The notes under the pieces are model-generated. The model saw only the letters and a program-made list of their open reading frames with translations. It was not told where the DNA came from and did no database searches. From Gemmatimonadota bacterium (GTDB taxonomy: Bacteria > Gemmatimonadota > Gemmatimonadetes > Gemmatimonadales > Gemmatimonadaceae), in NCBI GenBank assembly GCA_028287305.1, contig JAQBPX010000002.1, positions 124,001 through 188,000 on the forward strand: DNA of 64,000 nucleotides, in the 5' to 3' direction. Shown here piece by piece: positions 49,940 through 62,049 of this stretch (the first letter of the stretch is position 1; each line of letters begins with the position of its first letter). The position numbers and the translations under genes are program-made.

Positions 49940-50832
49940 TTCTCCTTCACCGCGTGGCCGCCGAACTCGTTGCGCAGCGCCGCGATCACCTTGGCGGAAT
50001 ACGAATCTTCCTGCCGCGATCGGAAGCGCGTGAGCAGCGACAGCGTGATCACCGGCGCCGGCACGTCGAGCGCCATCGCTTCCTCGATGGTCCAGCGTCC
50101 CTCACCGCTATCGGCCACGAAGCCCTTGAGCCCGTCCACTTCTCCCTTCTCGAACGCGCTCGCCGCGAGCTCGTTGAGCCACGAGCGCACCACGCTGCCG
50201 TGCTGCCAGACGTTCGCGATCTGCGCCATGTCGAGCTGGAAGGTCTTCGACGCGTGCAGGATCTCGTAGCCCTCGGCGTATGCCTGCAGCATGCCGTACT
50301 CGATGCCGTTGTGGATCATCTTCACGTAGTGGCCGGCGCCGACCGGACCCACGTGCGCGTAGCCATTCTCCGGCGCCAGCGTGATGAACGCGGGCTCGCA
50401 CTTCGCGACTGCCGCCTTCTCGCCACCCACCATCAGGCAGTAGCCGTTGTCGAGTCCCCAGATGCCGCCGCTCGTGCCGCTGTCCACGAAGTCGATGCCG
50501 GCCTTCGCGAGCTCCTCGGCGCGCCGTCGCGTGTCGTGCCAGTTGGAGTTGCCACCGTCGATGATGACGTCACCCTTCGCGAGCGAGGGTTGCAGCGCGG
50601 CGATCGTGTCGTCCACCGGCTTGCCGCTCGGCACCATGATCCAGATGACTTTTCCGCCGGTGAACGCGCCCACCACGCCGGACAGGTCGGCAGCGCCCTT
50701 CGCGCCGAGCGCCACGTATTTCTGGACGGCGGCGGCGTCTCGATCATAGGCGATCACGTCGTGGCCGCCGCGGAGCAGGCGCTCCACCATGTTGCCGCCC
50801 ATCTTGCCCAGGCCGATCATCGCGATCTGCAT
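49936..50832 (-). CDS. gnd: 6-phosphogluconate dehydrogenase (decarboxylating, short YqeC-like form), 298 aa
   Basis: Gnd oxidatively decarboxylates 6-phosphogluconate to ribulose-5-phosphate. The N-terminal Rossmann motif is [10 protein letters not shown]. The substrate motif is [10 protein letters not shown], and catalytic [11 protein letters not shown] is present. At about 300 residues it is the short class, often NAD-preferring, and not the 470-residue E. coli form. A good Shine-Dalgarno (AAGGA) precedes the ATG by 6 bases. It is translated with zwf through an ATGA overlap, giving the oxidative pentose phosphate branch. Confidence 0.95.
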   Translation of the reverse strand: MQIAMIGLGKMGGNMVERLLRGGHDVIAYDRDAAAVQKYVALGAKGAADLSGVVGAFTGGKVIWIMVPSGKPVDDTIAALQPSLAKGDVIIDGGNSNWHDTRRRAEELAKAGIDFVDSGTSGGIWGLDNGYCLMVGGEKAAVAKCEPAFITLAPENGYAHVGPVGAGHYVKMIHNGIEYGMLQAYAEGYEILHASKTFQLDMAQIANVWQHGSVVRSWLNELAASAFEKGEVDGLKGFVADSGEGRWTIEEAMALDVPAPVITLSLLTRFRSRQEDSYSAKVIAALRNEFGGHAVKEK

Positions 50833-50847
50833 CGTTCGTCCTTTCGG

Positions 50848-51480
50848 TCAGCGTGAAATGAGCACGGCGCGCGCGGGAGCCCCGTCGCAGCCGGCAAGCA
50901 GGATCGGCAGGCAGCGCAACTCGTACTCGCCGGCGGGCGGCTCGCGCAGCGCGAGGCCCTCGACGATCACGATCCCGCGCTCGAGCAGGGTGCGGTGCGT
51001 GCGATGGTGCCCGGAGTGGAACTGCTCGATCGAGAGGTAGTCCACGCCCACCAGTCGCACGCCGAGTTCCGCCAGGTACTCGGCGCCGTCGGGAGCGAGG
51101 TACGTGTAGTCCCTGTGGAACTCCTTCTCGTGAATGAAGCCGGAGTTGCGAGTGCGGATCAGGAGGCGCTCGACGCCGGCGAGGCCGAGCGGCTCGAGCT
51201 CCGCCTTGCCCACCGACATCACGGCGTCGTCCATCACGACGAGTCGCGCGTCCCCCATCAGCAGCTCCAGCGGCAGCGCATCCACCGTGGCGCCGTCGTC
51301 GAAGAAGTGCTTCGGGGCGTCCACGTGCGTGCCGGTGTGCGAACCGAACTGCAGGGCGGAGACGTTGGCGCCCGCTCCCAGCGCGATGGACTGCTGCAGC
51401 TCGATGCGAATCTCCGGGTTCCCGGGATAGACCAGCCCCCCGTGAACCACCGGCACCGAGACGTCGTAGGTCCGTGTCAT
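50848..51480 (-). CDS. Cyclase-family (kynurenine formamidase-like) hydrolase, 210 aa
   Basis: The family metal-binding motif is clear: H-T-G-T-H-V-D-A-P-K-H-F-F at about residues 48-60. A second conserved part is R-T-R-N-S, and G-V-D-Y-L-S-I-E follows in the C-terminal half. Such enzymes hydrolyse N-formylkynurenine or other amides and lactones with zinc or manganese. Tryptophan-degrading partners are not nearby, so the substrate is open. Given its position just upstream of gnd-zwf (15-base gap), a lactonase-like role would fit the missing pgl step, but that is speculation. CATCTT lies 6 bases before the ATG. Confidence 0.83.
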   Translation of the reverse strand: MTRTYDVSVPVVHGGLVYPGNPEIRIELQQSIALGAGANVSALQFGSHTGTHVDAPKHFFDDGATVDALPLELLMGDARLVVMDDAVMSVGKAELEPLGLAGVERLLIRTRNSGFIHEKEFHRDYTYLAPDGAEYLAELGVRLVGVDYLSIEQFHSGHHRTHRTLLERGIVIVEGLALREPPAGEYELRCLPILLAGCDGAPARAVLISR

Positions 51481-51505
51481 GCCGGGAAGATGCGCTGTGG
51501 GCGGC

Positions 51506-53266
51506 TCACGCGTCCAGCAAGGCGTCGGGCACGCCGTATCCCTTCCGCGCCCGCACCTCGTCCGCCACCGCCATCCGGCCGGCGTCGTAGCGGGAGTGCA
51601 GGGCCTCGCGGCTGGTGCGGAACCGGCGCCCGGACTCCACCACGAACAGGTTGCAGAGCGCCACCTCGTGCGAGCACAGCCCCTCGCCGCGCTCGATGAT
51701 CAGCTGTTGCGTACGTGACAGGGTACAGGCGGTCGCGAACAGCTCGATCGCCATGTCGGCGATGCGCTCGAGCTCCTGCTGGCGGTCGATGATCTCCTTC
51801 CGGTACTCGCGAATCAGCCCCTCCGTTGCGGCCTTGAGCTCCGCGACGTGCTTCTCGAAGTACTGCACGTGAGGCTGGAGCGTCTCGTGGAATTCCACGT
51901 CGAGCGTTGGGGTCGCGCCCAGCCGGCTGCGCAGCCGGGAGGCCGCGAAGCCGCTCACGAGGCCGAGGTTCCGCAGCGGATGCCGCAGCGCGCTTGCGAT
52001 CTCGCGCAGCTCGTTCGCGGGACCCTCGATGCCGTTGAGGGCGATGAACAGCCGCAGGATCTCGTTCGTCCCCTCGAAGATCCGGTTGATGCGCGAATCG
52101 CGAAGGAGCCGCTCGTATGGCCACGGCTTCACGAATCCGCGCCCGCCGGCCACCTGTACCATCTCGTCGGCGGCGCGCCAGAGCATGTCGCTCGCGAACA
52201 CCTTGCAGCACGCCGCCTCCAGCGACCAGTCGCCGTCGGGGCTCGCCGCGAGCGCGGCGAGCACGCCGATCATCGCATCCGCCGCATACGTGTCCGTGGC
52301 CGTGCGCGCGATCTTGCGCTTCGTGATCTCGAACTCGGCGATCGGCTTGCCGAACTGGACGCGCTCCTCGGCGAACTTCACCATCTCGCCCAGGAGCTGC
52401 TTGGTGCCGGCCGTGCATCCCGCCGCCAGCGAGAGCCGTCCGCCATTCAGCACGTGCACGGCGACCGCGAAGCCCTTGCCCACCGTTCCGAGCACGTGGT
52501 CCGCGGGCACGCGCAGGTTCTCATACGCCAGCTCCGCCTGGGTGGAACCGCGAATGCCGAGCTTCCGCACCGTGCCCACCACCTTGAAGCCCGGCATGTC
52601 CGGCCGGAGGATGAACGCCGTCGGGCGCTGCGTCGGCTTGCCGCCGCGATCCACGGCGGTCTGCGCGAACGTTGCGATCACCCCTGCGCGATGCCCGTTC
52701 CCGATCCAGTGCTTGCGGCCGTTGAGCACCCACTCGTTCGTCGTCGCGTCGAAGGCGGCGGCGGTCACGATATGCTGGGCGTCGCTCCCGGTCTGTGGCT
52801 CGGTGAGGGCGTACGCCGCCAGCGTCTCGCCGCGCGCGAGCATCGGCAGGTAGCGCTGCTTCTGGGCCTCCGTGCCGAAGAGCACGATGGCCTTGGAGCC
52901 GAGCCCGCAGTGCACGCCCATCAACACGCCCAGCGACCCATCGATTCGCGCGACCTCGGCGAAGATGCGCGCATAGCCCGCGCTCGAGAGTCCCTGTCCG
53001 CCGTACTCGCGCGGGATGGTCACGCCAAGCAGGCCGCCATCGGCGAGCGCCTGGATCACCGGCTCGGGGATCGTTTCGTCCTCGTCGATCTGCGCGGAAT
53101 CCACGAGGTCGTGCGCGATCTGGCGCAGCGTCTTGAGCAGCCCGGTGACGCGAGCGCCCTCGTCGGCGTCCCGGCGGTCGAGGGGAGCCGGGTAGGGAAA
53201 GAACAACTCGTCGTGGATCGCGCCGCCAAAGAGGCCGCGCGTGAAGGATGGCGTGCCCGGATTCAT
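51506..53266 (-). CDS. Acyl-CoA dehydrogenase, VLCAD/ACAD9-like, 586 aa
   Basis: This FAD enzyme performs the first step of fatty-acid beta-oxidation. N-terminal, middle and C-terminal ACAD domains are present: P-R-E-Y-G-G-Q-G-L-S, A-L-T-E-P-Q-T-G-S-D-A and F-G-K-P-I-A-E-F. R-I-F-E-G-T-N-E-I-L-R-L-F carries the catalytic Glu at the position used by VLCAD. An additional C-terminal helical region of about 170 residues, absent from medium-chain enzymes, supports the very-long-chain type. TAACTC lies 6 bases before the ATG with no Shine-Dalgarno. It is divergent from the kinase gene at 53375 across 108 bases. Confidence 0.93.
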   Translation of the reverse strand: MNPGTPSFTRGLFGGAIHDELFFPYPAPLDRRDADEGARVTGLLKTLRQIAHDLVDSAQIDEDETIPEPVIQALADGGLLGVTIPREYGGQGLSSAGYARIFAEVARIDGSLGVLMGVHCGLGSKAIVLFGTEAQKQRYLPMLARGETLAAYALTEPQTGSDAQHIVTAAAFDATTNEWVLNGRKHWIGNGHRAGVIATFAQTAVDRGGKPTQRPTAFILRPDMPGFKVVGTVRKLGIRGSTQAELAYENLRVPADHVLGTVGKGFAVAVHVLNGGRLSLAAGCTAGTKQLLGEMVKFAEERVQFGKPIAEFEITKRKIARTATDTYAADAMIGVLAALAASPDGDWSLEAACCKVFASDMLWRAADEMVQVAGGRGFVKPWPYERLLRDSRINRIFEGTNEILRLFIALNGIEGPANELREIASALRHPLRNLGLVSGFAASRLRSRLGATPTLDVEFHETLQPHVQYFEKHVAELKAATEGLIREYRKEIIDRQQELERIADMAIELFATACTLSRTQQLIIERGEGLCSHEVALCNLFVVESGRRFRTSREALHSRYDAGRMAVADEVRARKGYGVPDALLDA

Positions 53267-53374
53267 GCGCGGGAGTTACCCTCGTGCCGAGGCGCTGTAA
53301 AGGTTCAGTAAGCCGTACCTGCCGTAGAGGCTGGCGCTCTGCCCGCTCACTCCGGCATCCTGTTGATTACCACC

Positions 53375-55111
53375 ATGCGATCGCTTCGTCCCGCACGCCT
53401 TCTCGGCACCCTGATGCTGCTCACGCTCGCGCTGGCCCTCGTGGCCTCGCTGGCGTACCAGGCGCTGGACGCCGCCCGCTCGCACCGGCGCCAGGCCCAG
53501 CGCGCCCTGCGGGACTACGCCGCCTTCGCCGCGTGGCAACTGAGCCAGCAGGCGCGAACGGTGGTGCTGACGCAGAACATCACGGCCCTGCTCTACCCCG
53601 CGTTGCGGATCGACCCCGACCACCTGCAGGAGACACTCCTCGCTCCCGATGCGGTCGGAAAGCTGGTGCGCGAGTCGCTGTCCGACTGCAAGTGCCTGGA
53701 CAGCGTCGGCTTCTTCTTCCGATACGTGGGCGCGAGTGGCGACTTCCAGGCCAGCGCCGTGCCGGCTGCCGACTCGGCCACGCTGCGCTGGGCGCGCGAC
53801 ACGATCACCTCGTACCTGCGCAGGCTGGCGCCCCTTCCCGAGCGGAAGCCCCTGGCGTTCGGATCGGCGGACACCCGCGCCAAGCCGTTCCAACAGTTGT
53901 CGGTGATCATCACCAACGACTCCTACGTCATGTTCTTCGGTGAGCCCTCGGGAAGGCCCACCCTGCTCGTCTTCGTCGTCAGCCGCGACTACGAAGGCAA
54001 GCCCGTGGTGCTCTACGGATTCTCCTCGTCGCCGGGCTCGTACATCCGCCCCCCGCTCGAGGCGATCTTCAAGGAGCACCAGCTCCTGCCGCCCTCGCTC
54101 GTGCGCGGCCTGCCCCCCGATTCCGTGCTCGCCGTCAGCGCGCATTCGGTGCTCGGACGGCCGCTCTTCCAGTCCCGCGGCTTCCGCGACTCCACCTACC
54201 GCGCCGCCGACACCCTCGAGTCGCACTTCGGCCGCATGGTCCTCTCCGTGGACCTTCGCCCCGAGGTCGCCGAGCGACTGCTTGTGGGCGGGCTGCCGCG
54301 ATCGCGCCTGCCCCTCCTCGGCGGCCTGTTCCTGCTCACCTCCTGCCTGATCGTCATCGCGCTCATCCAGCTGCGACGCCAGCAGCAACTCGCGAAGCTG
54401 CGCACCGACTTCGTGTCGGGTGTGTCGCACGAGCTGCGCACGCCGCTCGCGCAGATTCGCTGGTTCGCCGAGCTGCTCCACCTGGGCAAGCTGCGCACGG
54501 AGGAGGAACGCCGGCGCTCCGCCAGCGTCATCGACCAGGAGGCGCGCCGCCTCACGTACCTGGTGGAGAACGTGCTGAGCTTCTCGCGCGCCGAGCGCGA
54601 CCAGAATCGCGTGAAGACGGCCGAGATCGACGTGGACAAGGAGGTGCGTGAGGCGCTCGAGCTGTTCGCACCGCTCGCGCGCTCTCGACAGATGACGTTG
54701 AGCACCGAGCTCGAGGTCGGCATCACCGGGCTCGCCGACCGCGACGCGCTGCGGCAGGTGCTGCTCAACCTGCTCGACAACGCGGCGAAGTACGGGCCCA
54801 AGGGCCAGGCGATCATCATCGGCACCGCCCAGGTCGGCAAGCGTGTTCGCATCTGGGTGGATGACGAGGGTCCCGGCATCCCCGAGAAGGATCGAGAGCG
54901 GGTCTTCGATCCCTACCTGCGGCTCTCGCGCACGGCGGAGAACGCGACCGGCGGCAGCGGCATCGGGCTGTCCGTGGTGCGCGAGCTGATGGAATTGCAG
55001 GGGGGCAGTTGCACCGCCGAGCAGGCGCCGGGCAAGGGCGCACGGCTCGTGATCGAGATTGCCGCGTCGGGCTCGCCGATGCGGCAAGTGGACGACGCGC
55101 CTGCCGCGTAG
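53375..55111 (+). CDS. Membrane-bound sensor histidine kinase, 578 aa
   Basis: Two membrane helices (about residues 12-32 and 303-325) flank an extracytoplasmic sensor of about 270 residues with a C-x-C motif (D-C-K-C-L). No HAMP is evident. HisKA has His352 in G-V-S-H-E-L-R-T-P. HATPase_c has N-L-L-D-N-A-A-K-Y, D-D-E-G-P-G-I and G-G-S-G-I-G-L-S. An in-frame TTG at 53363 is possible, but the ATG gives the better signal-anchor. The OmpR-type regulator follows after 24 bases, so the pair is a two-component system. Signal unknown. Confidence 0.93.
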   Translation: MRSLRPARLLGTLMLLTLALALVASLAYQALDAARSHRRQAQRALRDYAAFAAWQLSQQARTVVLTQNITALLYPALRIDPDHLQETLLAPDAVGKLVRESLSDCKCLDSVGFFFRYVGASGDFQASAVPAADSATLRWARDTITSYLRRLAPLPERKPLAFGSADTRAKPFQQLSVIITNDSYVMFFGEPSGRPTLLVFVVSRDYEGKPVVLYGFSSSPGSYIRPPLEAIFKEHQLLPPSLVRGLPPDSVLAVSAHSVLGRPLFQSRGFRDSTYRAADTLESHFGRMVLSVDLRPEVAERLLVGGLPRSRLPLLGGLFLLTSCLIVIALIQLRRQQQLAKLRTDFVSGVSHELRTPLAQIRWFAELLHLGKLRTEEERRRSASVIDQEARRLTYLVENVLSFSRAERDQNRVKTAEIDVDKEVREALELFAPLARSRQMTLSTELEVGITGLADRDALRQVLLNLLDNAAKYGPKGQAIIIGTAQVGKRVRIWVDDEGPGIPEKDRERVFDPYLRLSRTAENATGGSGIGLSVVRELMELQGGSCTAEQAPGKGARLVIEIAASGSPMRQVDDAPAA

Positions 55112-55135
55112 CAAACCAGCCACACCTCGTCACTC

Positions 55136-55831
55136 ATGGAACGCATTCTGATCGTCGAAGACAACCCCGACCTCGCGTACGGCCTGAAGACGGGCCTCGA
55201 GATCGAGGGGTATGAAGTGGAGGTCGCGCCGGATGGCGCCATCGGCCTCAACCGCGCCCGCGAGTGGCACCCCGACCTCATCATCCTGGACCTGATGCTC
55301 CCGGAGATGGACGGCTACCGCGTGCTGCGCATGGTCCGCGAATCGGGACTCGAGATGCCGGTGCTGATCCTCACCGCGCGCGGCGAGGAAGCCGACAAGG
55401 TGCTCGGCTTCCGGCTCGGCGCCGACGACTACGTCACGAAGCCCTGCGGCGTGCTGGAGCTGCTCGCGCGAGTGGGCGCGCTGCTGCGTCGCGCCAAGCA
55501 GGCCCAGCGGCACTCGGCGCCCTCGGCCGACGTGGTGGAGCGATTCGGTGACGTCGAGATCCATCCGGCCGCGCGCACGGTGACGCGCGCCAACCAGGTG
55601 GTGGCGCTGAGTCCCAAGGAGTTCGACCTGCTGCTGGCGCTGGTGCGGCGGCGTGGCGCCGTGGCGAGCCGGCTCGAGCTGCTCAAGGAAGTGTGGGGGC
55701 ATCGCGTGGAAGTCATGACGCGAACGGTGGACATTCACATCGCGGAGCTTCGGCGTAAACTTGAGGGCGACCCGTCGAACCCGCGCCACATCCTCACGGT
55801 CTGGAAGGCGGGATATCGGCTCGAACCCTGA
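55136..55831 (+). CDS. OmpR/PhoB-family response regulator, 231 aa
   Basis: The receiver (about residues 3-118) has I-V-E-D-N, the phospho-acceptor in I-I-L-D-L-M-L-P-E, Thr in L-T-A-R and Lys in V-T-K-P. The winged-helix DNA-binding domain (about 135-230) ends with the OmpR marks L-L-K-E-V-W-G, R-T-V-D-I-H-I-A-E-L-R-R-K-L and G-Y-R-L. It is the partner of the membrane kinase just upstream. No tandem operator repeat was recognised nearby. Confidence 0.96.
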   Translation: MERILIVEDNPDLAYGLKTGLEIEGYEVEVAPDGAIGLNRAREWHPDLIILDLMLPEMDGYRVLRMVRESGLEMPVLILTARGEEADKVLGFRLGADDYVTKPCGVLELLARVGALLRRAKQAQRHSAPSADVVERFGDVEIHPAARTVTRANQVVALSPKEFDLLLALVRRRGAVASRLELLKEVWGHRVEVMTRTVDIHIAELRRKLEGDPSNPRHILTVWKAGYRLEP

Positions 55832-55847
55832 CCCCACGCGCCGCTCG

Positions 55848-56654
55848 ATGTCCAGGAAACCCGCCTTTGCTCGCCTGCTCGCGTTGCTCGCGCTGACCGG
55901 GGCGTGCTCGCGCGGCACATCCGTCGGGTCGCCCTCGCCAACCGCGGCGTCCAGCCCCACGTCCATCACCAGCGCCGCGTCGCTCCTCGACGCCATGCGG
56001 GCGCGATATGCCGGACAGTGGTATCGCACGCTGACCTTCGTGCAGAAGACCACGTACCTCAATCCGCAGACGGGCGCCCCCGTGCGCAGCGAGACGTGGT
56101 ACGAGGCGCTCTCCCTTCCCGGCAACCTGCGCATCGACCAGGACCTCACGCGCGGCAACGGCGTGCTGTTCCGCGGTGACACCACCTACGCATTCCTGGG
56201 CAACAAGCCGCAGAAGCCGGTCGCCGACCGCAATCCACTGTTGCTGCTCGGGTTCGACGTCTACCAGCAGGCGGCTTCCCGCAGCCTCACGATGCTGGGC
56301 GACGCGCACATCGACGTCACGCGGTTTCACGAGGGCATGTTCGAGGGCCGGCGGGTGTTCGTGGTGGGTGCCCTCGCGGGCGACACGGCCTCCACGCAGG
56401 CGTGGTTCGACGCCGAGCGCCTGCTGTTCGTGCGACAGCTCGAGCGGGCGCCCAACGGGGCGATGCGCGACATACGCTTCGCGAGCTACCTTCCCGCGGG
56501 TGGCGGGTGGCTCGCCACGCTGGTGGAAGTGCGCGTCAACGGGCGGCTGGTGTTTACGGAGCAGTACAGCGACGTGAAGCCGGATGCGCCCCTCGATCCC
56601 CGCCTCTTCGATCCCGCCCACTGGTCCACCGCGCCTCACTGGGCGAAACCCTGA
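55848..56654 (+). CDS. Hypothetical outer-membrane-type lipoprotein, 268 aa
   Basis: A signal peptide ends in a lipobox L-A-L-T-G-A-C. A Ser/Thr/Pro-rich linker follows, then a beta-rich domain: W-Y-R-T-L-T-F-V-Q-K-T-T, then E-T-W-Y-E-A and R-G-D-T-T-Y-A-F, ending in repeated strand pairs. The pattern is reminiscent of LolA/LolB-like or outer-membrane lipoprotein-sorting folds, but no decisive motif is seen. It lies 16 bases after the OmpR regulator and 11 bases before the DUF885 gene, and is probably co-transcribed with both. Confidence 0.65.
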   Translation: MSRKPAFARLLALLALTGACSRGTSVGSPSPTAASSPTSITSAASLLDAMRARYAGQWYRTLTFVQKTTYLNPQTGAPVRSETWYEALSLPGNLRIDQDLTRGNGVLFRGDTTYAFLGNKPQKPVADRNPLLLLGFDVYQQAASRSLTMLGDAHIDVTRFHEGMFEGRRVFVVGALAGDTASTQAWFDAERLLFVRQLERAPNGAMRDIRFASYLPAGGGWLATLVEVRVNGRLVFTEQYSDVKPDAPLDPRLFDPAHWSTAPHWAKP

Positions 56655-56665
56655 ACTCCATCCCC

Positions 56666-58589
56666 ATGCAACGCCGCGACTTCGTCTACCGCACGTCAAT
56701 GGCCGCGGCCGGCCTGGGCGTGCTGCGCGTGCTCGGCGGCTGCAAGCTCGAGTCACGTCGCACGCAGGCGGACGAGTCGTTCCTCGCGCTCCGCGATCGC
56801 TACGTGCGCAAGCACCTCGCGCTCAACCCGGTGACGTCCACCTATCTCGGCGGTGACGGCCTCGATCCCGCGCTCGCGGACGCGAACGGGCGACTGCGCG
56901 ACTACTCGGAGAAGGCGCTCGCGGATGAGCATCACTTCTATCACCAGACGCTCGATGCGCAGCGTGGGGTGGATCCCTCCTTCCTCACGCCGGCATCTCG
57001 CGTGGATCACGCCGTGCTCGGGGCGCACCTGGCGTTCCTGATGCGCCAGGTCGAGCGCCACTCCGAGCAGCGTTGCGTGGACAGCTACGTGGCCGAGCCA
57101 TTTCGCGGAGTGGACTGGCAGCTGCAGCAGATGGAGGACGCGGGCAGCGGGATGCTGGGAAGCGAGGCGGAATGGAACCTGGTGGTGTCGCGACTGCTCG
57201 CGGTTCCGCAGTACCTCACGGTCGCGCGGCAGAACCTGCTGAACGGCAAGCGCGACGCGAACCTTCCCGACCGCCGCATGGTGCAGCGCGACGGCATCGA
57301 CGGGAGCGCCGCGAACGCCGACTACTTCCGGAAGGCGCTGCAGGCGCAGGCGAAGACCTTCCTCGGCTCGCGGCCCTTCGGGGCCGCCATGCAGCAGAAG
57401 CTGGCGGGCGCCGCGGAGTCGGCGGCGGTGGCCTACGAGGGATTTGCAACCTTCCTCCGCACGAACTTCGACCTGGCTGACCTGCACGACCACTACGCCG
57501 CCGGCACCGAGGAGTATGAGTGGCGCGTGAAGAACATCCTCCAGGACACGCGCTCGGCCGAGGACCTCTGGACTTACGGACAGCGACAGGTGGACGAGTA
57601 CACGCAGCGCATCTTCAACACCGCGCGCGCGATCTCCGACCAGCATCACCTCGGCCTGCCCTTCGGCTCGGATGCCGAGCGCAATGCGAGCGTCCGCAAG
57701 GTGATGGAGTCACTCGGCAAGGACGCGCCGAAGAACGACGACGAGCTGCTGGCGTGGTACGTGGAAGCCGGGAAGCGCGCGGTGTCGTATGGTCGGGAGC
57801 GCGGCCTGTTCGAAGTTCCCACCGACTACAGGCTGGACGTGTATCCCACGCCACCGGTGCTCCGCGCGACCATCGACGCCGCGTATTACCCGGCGCCGCC
57901 ATTCAAGAAGGTGGGCGTGGGACGATTCTACCTCACGCCCACCGGCAACTCCCCGGCGGCGCTCGCGGAGAACAATCGCGCGTCGGTGGCCGACACGGCG
58001 ATCCACGAGGGATTCCCGGGCCACGACTGGGAGTACAAGTACATGACGCAGCATGCGGCGGAGATCTCGCCGCTTCGCTGGCTCACCCCGGGCGCAGTGG
58101 AGGACTCGAGCTCCATGTGGATGGACTCCATGGCGATGGAGGGCTGGGCGCTGTACTCGGAGGAGTTGATGGCGGAGCCGTCACCCGAGCGGCCGTACGG
58201 CTTCTACACGCCTGAGGAATACCTCTACCAGCTGCAGGGCCAGCTCCTGCGTGCGGTGCGCGTGCGCGTGGACGTCGGCCTGCACACGGGGCGCATGACG
58301 TTCGACGACGCGGTGGATTACTTCACCGAGCACGTGAACTTCTTTCCCGGCGCGCGCGGGGCTGCCGCGGGCAATCCGTCGGCGAAGGCCGTGGCTGACG
58401 GCGCGACGCGGGCGATCTATCGCTACTCCAAGTGGCCCACGCAGGCGATCACGTACAACCTCGGCAAGAATGCAATCATCGCCTTGCGTGAGCGCTGGCT
58501 GAACGCCAAGGGCGGGAGCGTGCGCGAGTTCCATGAGCGACTGATGCGGCAGGGCAGCATCCCCACCGGCTACTTCGCGGAGAGCTTCC

Positions 58590-58603
<14 letters not shown>
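56666..58603 (+). CDS. DUF885 family secreted protein (metallopeptidase-like), 645 aa
   Basis: The N-terminus carries a twin-arginine-like signal ([10 protein letters not shown]) and a lipobox-like L-G-G-C, so Tat export as a lipoprotein is likely. DUF885 proteins have a helical gluzincin-like fold. The H-E-G-F-P-G-H motif with downstream [10 protein letters not shown] is present near residues 450-505. Family members are predicted zinc peptidases that may trim peptides in the periplasm. The 3' end overlaps the convergent DUF255 gene by 14 bases. Confidence 0.86.
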
Positions 58604-60611
<2,008 letters not shown>

Positions 60612-60641
60612 GGGAATGTGCGGTCGTGATGTGCGCTGCCG

Positions 60642-60670
60642 TTGACCGGCAGGGAGCGTGGTTACAGCTT
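60642..60670 (+). promoter_or_regulatory. Candidate promoter of the PHP-domain gene
   Basis: TTGACC (60642-60647) is separated by 17 bases from CAGCTT (60665-60670). TTGACC lies in a CTGCCG-TTGAC-CGGCAG inverted repeat (60637-60653), which could be an operator. The 115-base region also holds the divergent promoter of the DUF255 gene. Confidence 0.35.
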
Positions 60671-60726
60671 GTGCCAGTCCCGGCGCACGCACCACTGCCG
60701 CGCGCCGTCCCTCAAGGTACGCCTCC

Positions 60727-62049
60727 GTGTCCCGTCGCTCCTCCCGCAGTTCCGGCGCCGCCCAGTCCGCAGCATCCGCGCCGCGCCCGCACTGGCTGCG
60801 CCGCTGGCCGGTTGCCCCCACGCTGCTGACGCTCGCGGTGCTTGCCGCCAGCGTGGTCGCCGTGCCGCCCATCCGACAGCCGCTCACGTACGGCATCCCG
60901 GTCAATGCCCTGCTGGTGCGACCGGCGGGATACCTGGTGTTCGCGCCGTTCTCCGCGCTGCTCGACACGCTGACGCTCCTGACGATCCCGCAGCACGTGG
61001 CCATCGTGGTCACCCTCCTGGTCGCGCTCGCCGCGCATCACGCGTGGCGGCATCGCGCGCGCGGCGCGCGATCCACCGTACACTCGGCGATCATCGTTCC
61101 ATCGGCAGCGCTTGCTGCGCTGCTGCTCCTCTACGCGGCCGCCGCGCTCCTGCCGCGACCCATGGCGCGCCTCGAGGTCTCGAGCGCCGCGTCGGCCGAC
61201 CTGATGGTCCTCGACTTTCACCTGCACACCAGCAAGTCGCATGACGGCCGCCCGGGGTTCACTCCCGAGCGTGCGCGCGCGTGGGCGCATGACGCCGGCT
61301 ACGACGCGGCCTACATCACCGACCATCGCACCTTCGAGGGAGCGGAGCAGGCGGCAGCGAACAATCCGCCGCTCGCGGGGCAGGGCACCGTGCTCCTCCC
61401 CGGAATCGAGGTCGTGTGGAACGGTGAGCACGTCAACATCCTTGGCGCGGGGCGCACCTATCGCGGCCTGACCACCGAGTCGCTGCGTGACGTGGACGCA
61501 CAGTCGCTCACGCTCGCCAGCATGATCCGCGGGCGCGAGCCGGTGCTGGTGCAGACCTTCCCCGGGAAGATCGGCGGCGCGCCAGCCGCGAACGGCACGG
61601 GCACCGCCGGAGTTCGTGCGATCGAGGCGGTGGACGGCGCCCCTCGCGGGCTCGCGCAGGTGCGCGCCGAGTCGAGGGCGATCGCGGTGGCCGCCGCGCG
61701 CACCAACCTGGCGACGGTGACCGGTAGCGACAACCATGGCTGGGGTAATGCGCCGGCGGGCTGGACGCTGCTGGTGGTGCCGGGGTGGCGCGCGATGACG
61801 CCCGACTCGCTCGACAACGCGATCCAGTCGGTCATTCGCGAGAACGGTCACCTCGCGAGCTTGCCGGTCACGCGCGTGGTGGCGGGCGCGACGAGCGCGT
61901 GGCGCGTGGCGCTTGCCGCACCGCTCGTAGCGTGGCGGATGCTCACCACCCTCTCCACCGATGAGCGGGCCGCGTGGCTGATCTGGACCTGGCTTCCCTG
62001 GGCGGTGCTCTTCCTGCTGCGCTCACGCAACGCGCGCAATGCCGCCTGA
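60727..62049 (+). CDS. Membrane-anchored PHP-domain phosphoesterase-like protein, 440 aa
   Basis: The N-terminal half has a basic start and about three to four membrane helices. The C-terminal half (about residues 155-360) is a PHP metal-dependent hydrolase: [32 protein letters not shown] and G-S-D-N-H-G-W supply the His/Asp/Glu cluster. A further hydrophobic segment lies at the C-terminus. The GTG at 60727 with AAGG upstream is preferred over an earlier ATG at 60658. The 3' end overlaps the GT39 gene by 11 bases. Substrate unknown. Confidence 0.83.
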   Translation: MSRRSSRSSGAAQSAASAPRPHWLRRWPVAPTLLTLAVLAASVVAVPPIRQPLTYGIPVNALLVRPAGYLVFAPFSALLDTLTLLTIPQHVAIVVTLLVALAAHHAWRHRARGARSTVHSAIIVPSAALAALLLLYAAAALLPRPMARLEVSSAASADLMVLDFHLHTSKSHDGRPGFTPERARAWAHDAGYDAAYITDHRTFEGAEQAAANNPPLAGQGTVLLPGIEVVWNGEHVNILGAGRTYRGLTTESLRDVDAQSLTLASMIRGREPVLVQTFPGKIGGAPAANGTGTAGVRAIEAVDGAPRGLAQVRAESRAIAVAAARTNLATVTGSDNHGWGNAPAGWTLLVVPGWRAMTPDSLDNAIQSVIRENGHLASLPVTRVVAGATSAWRVALAAPLVAWRMLTTLSTDERAAWLIWTWLPWAVLFLLRSRNARNAA

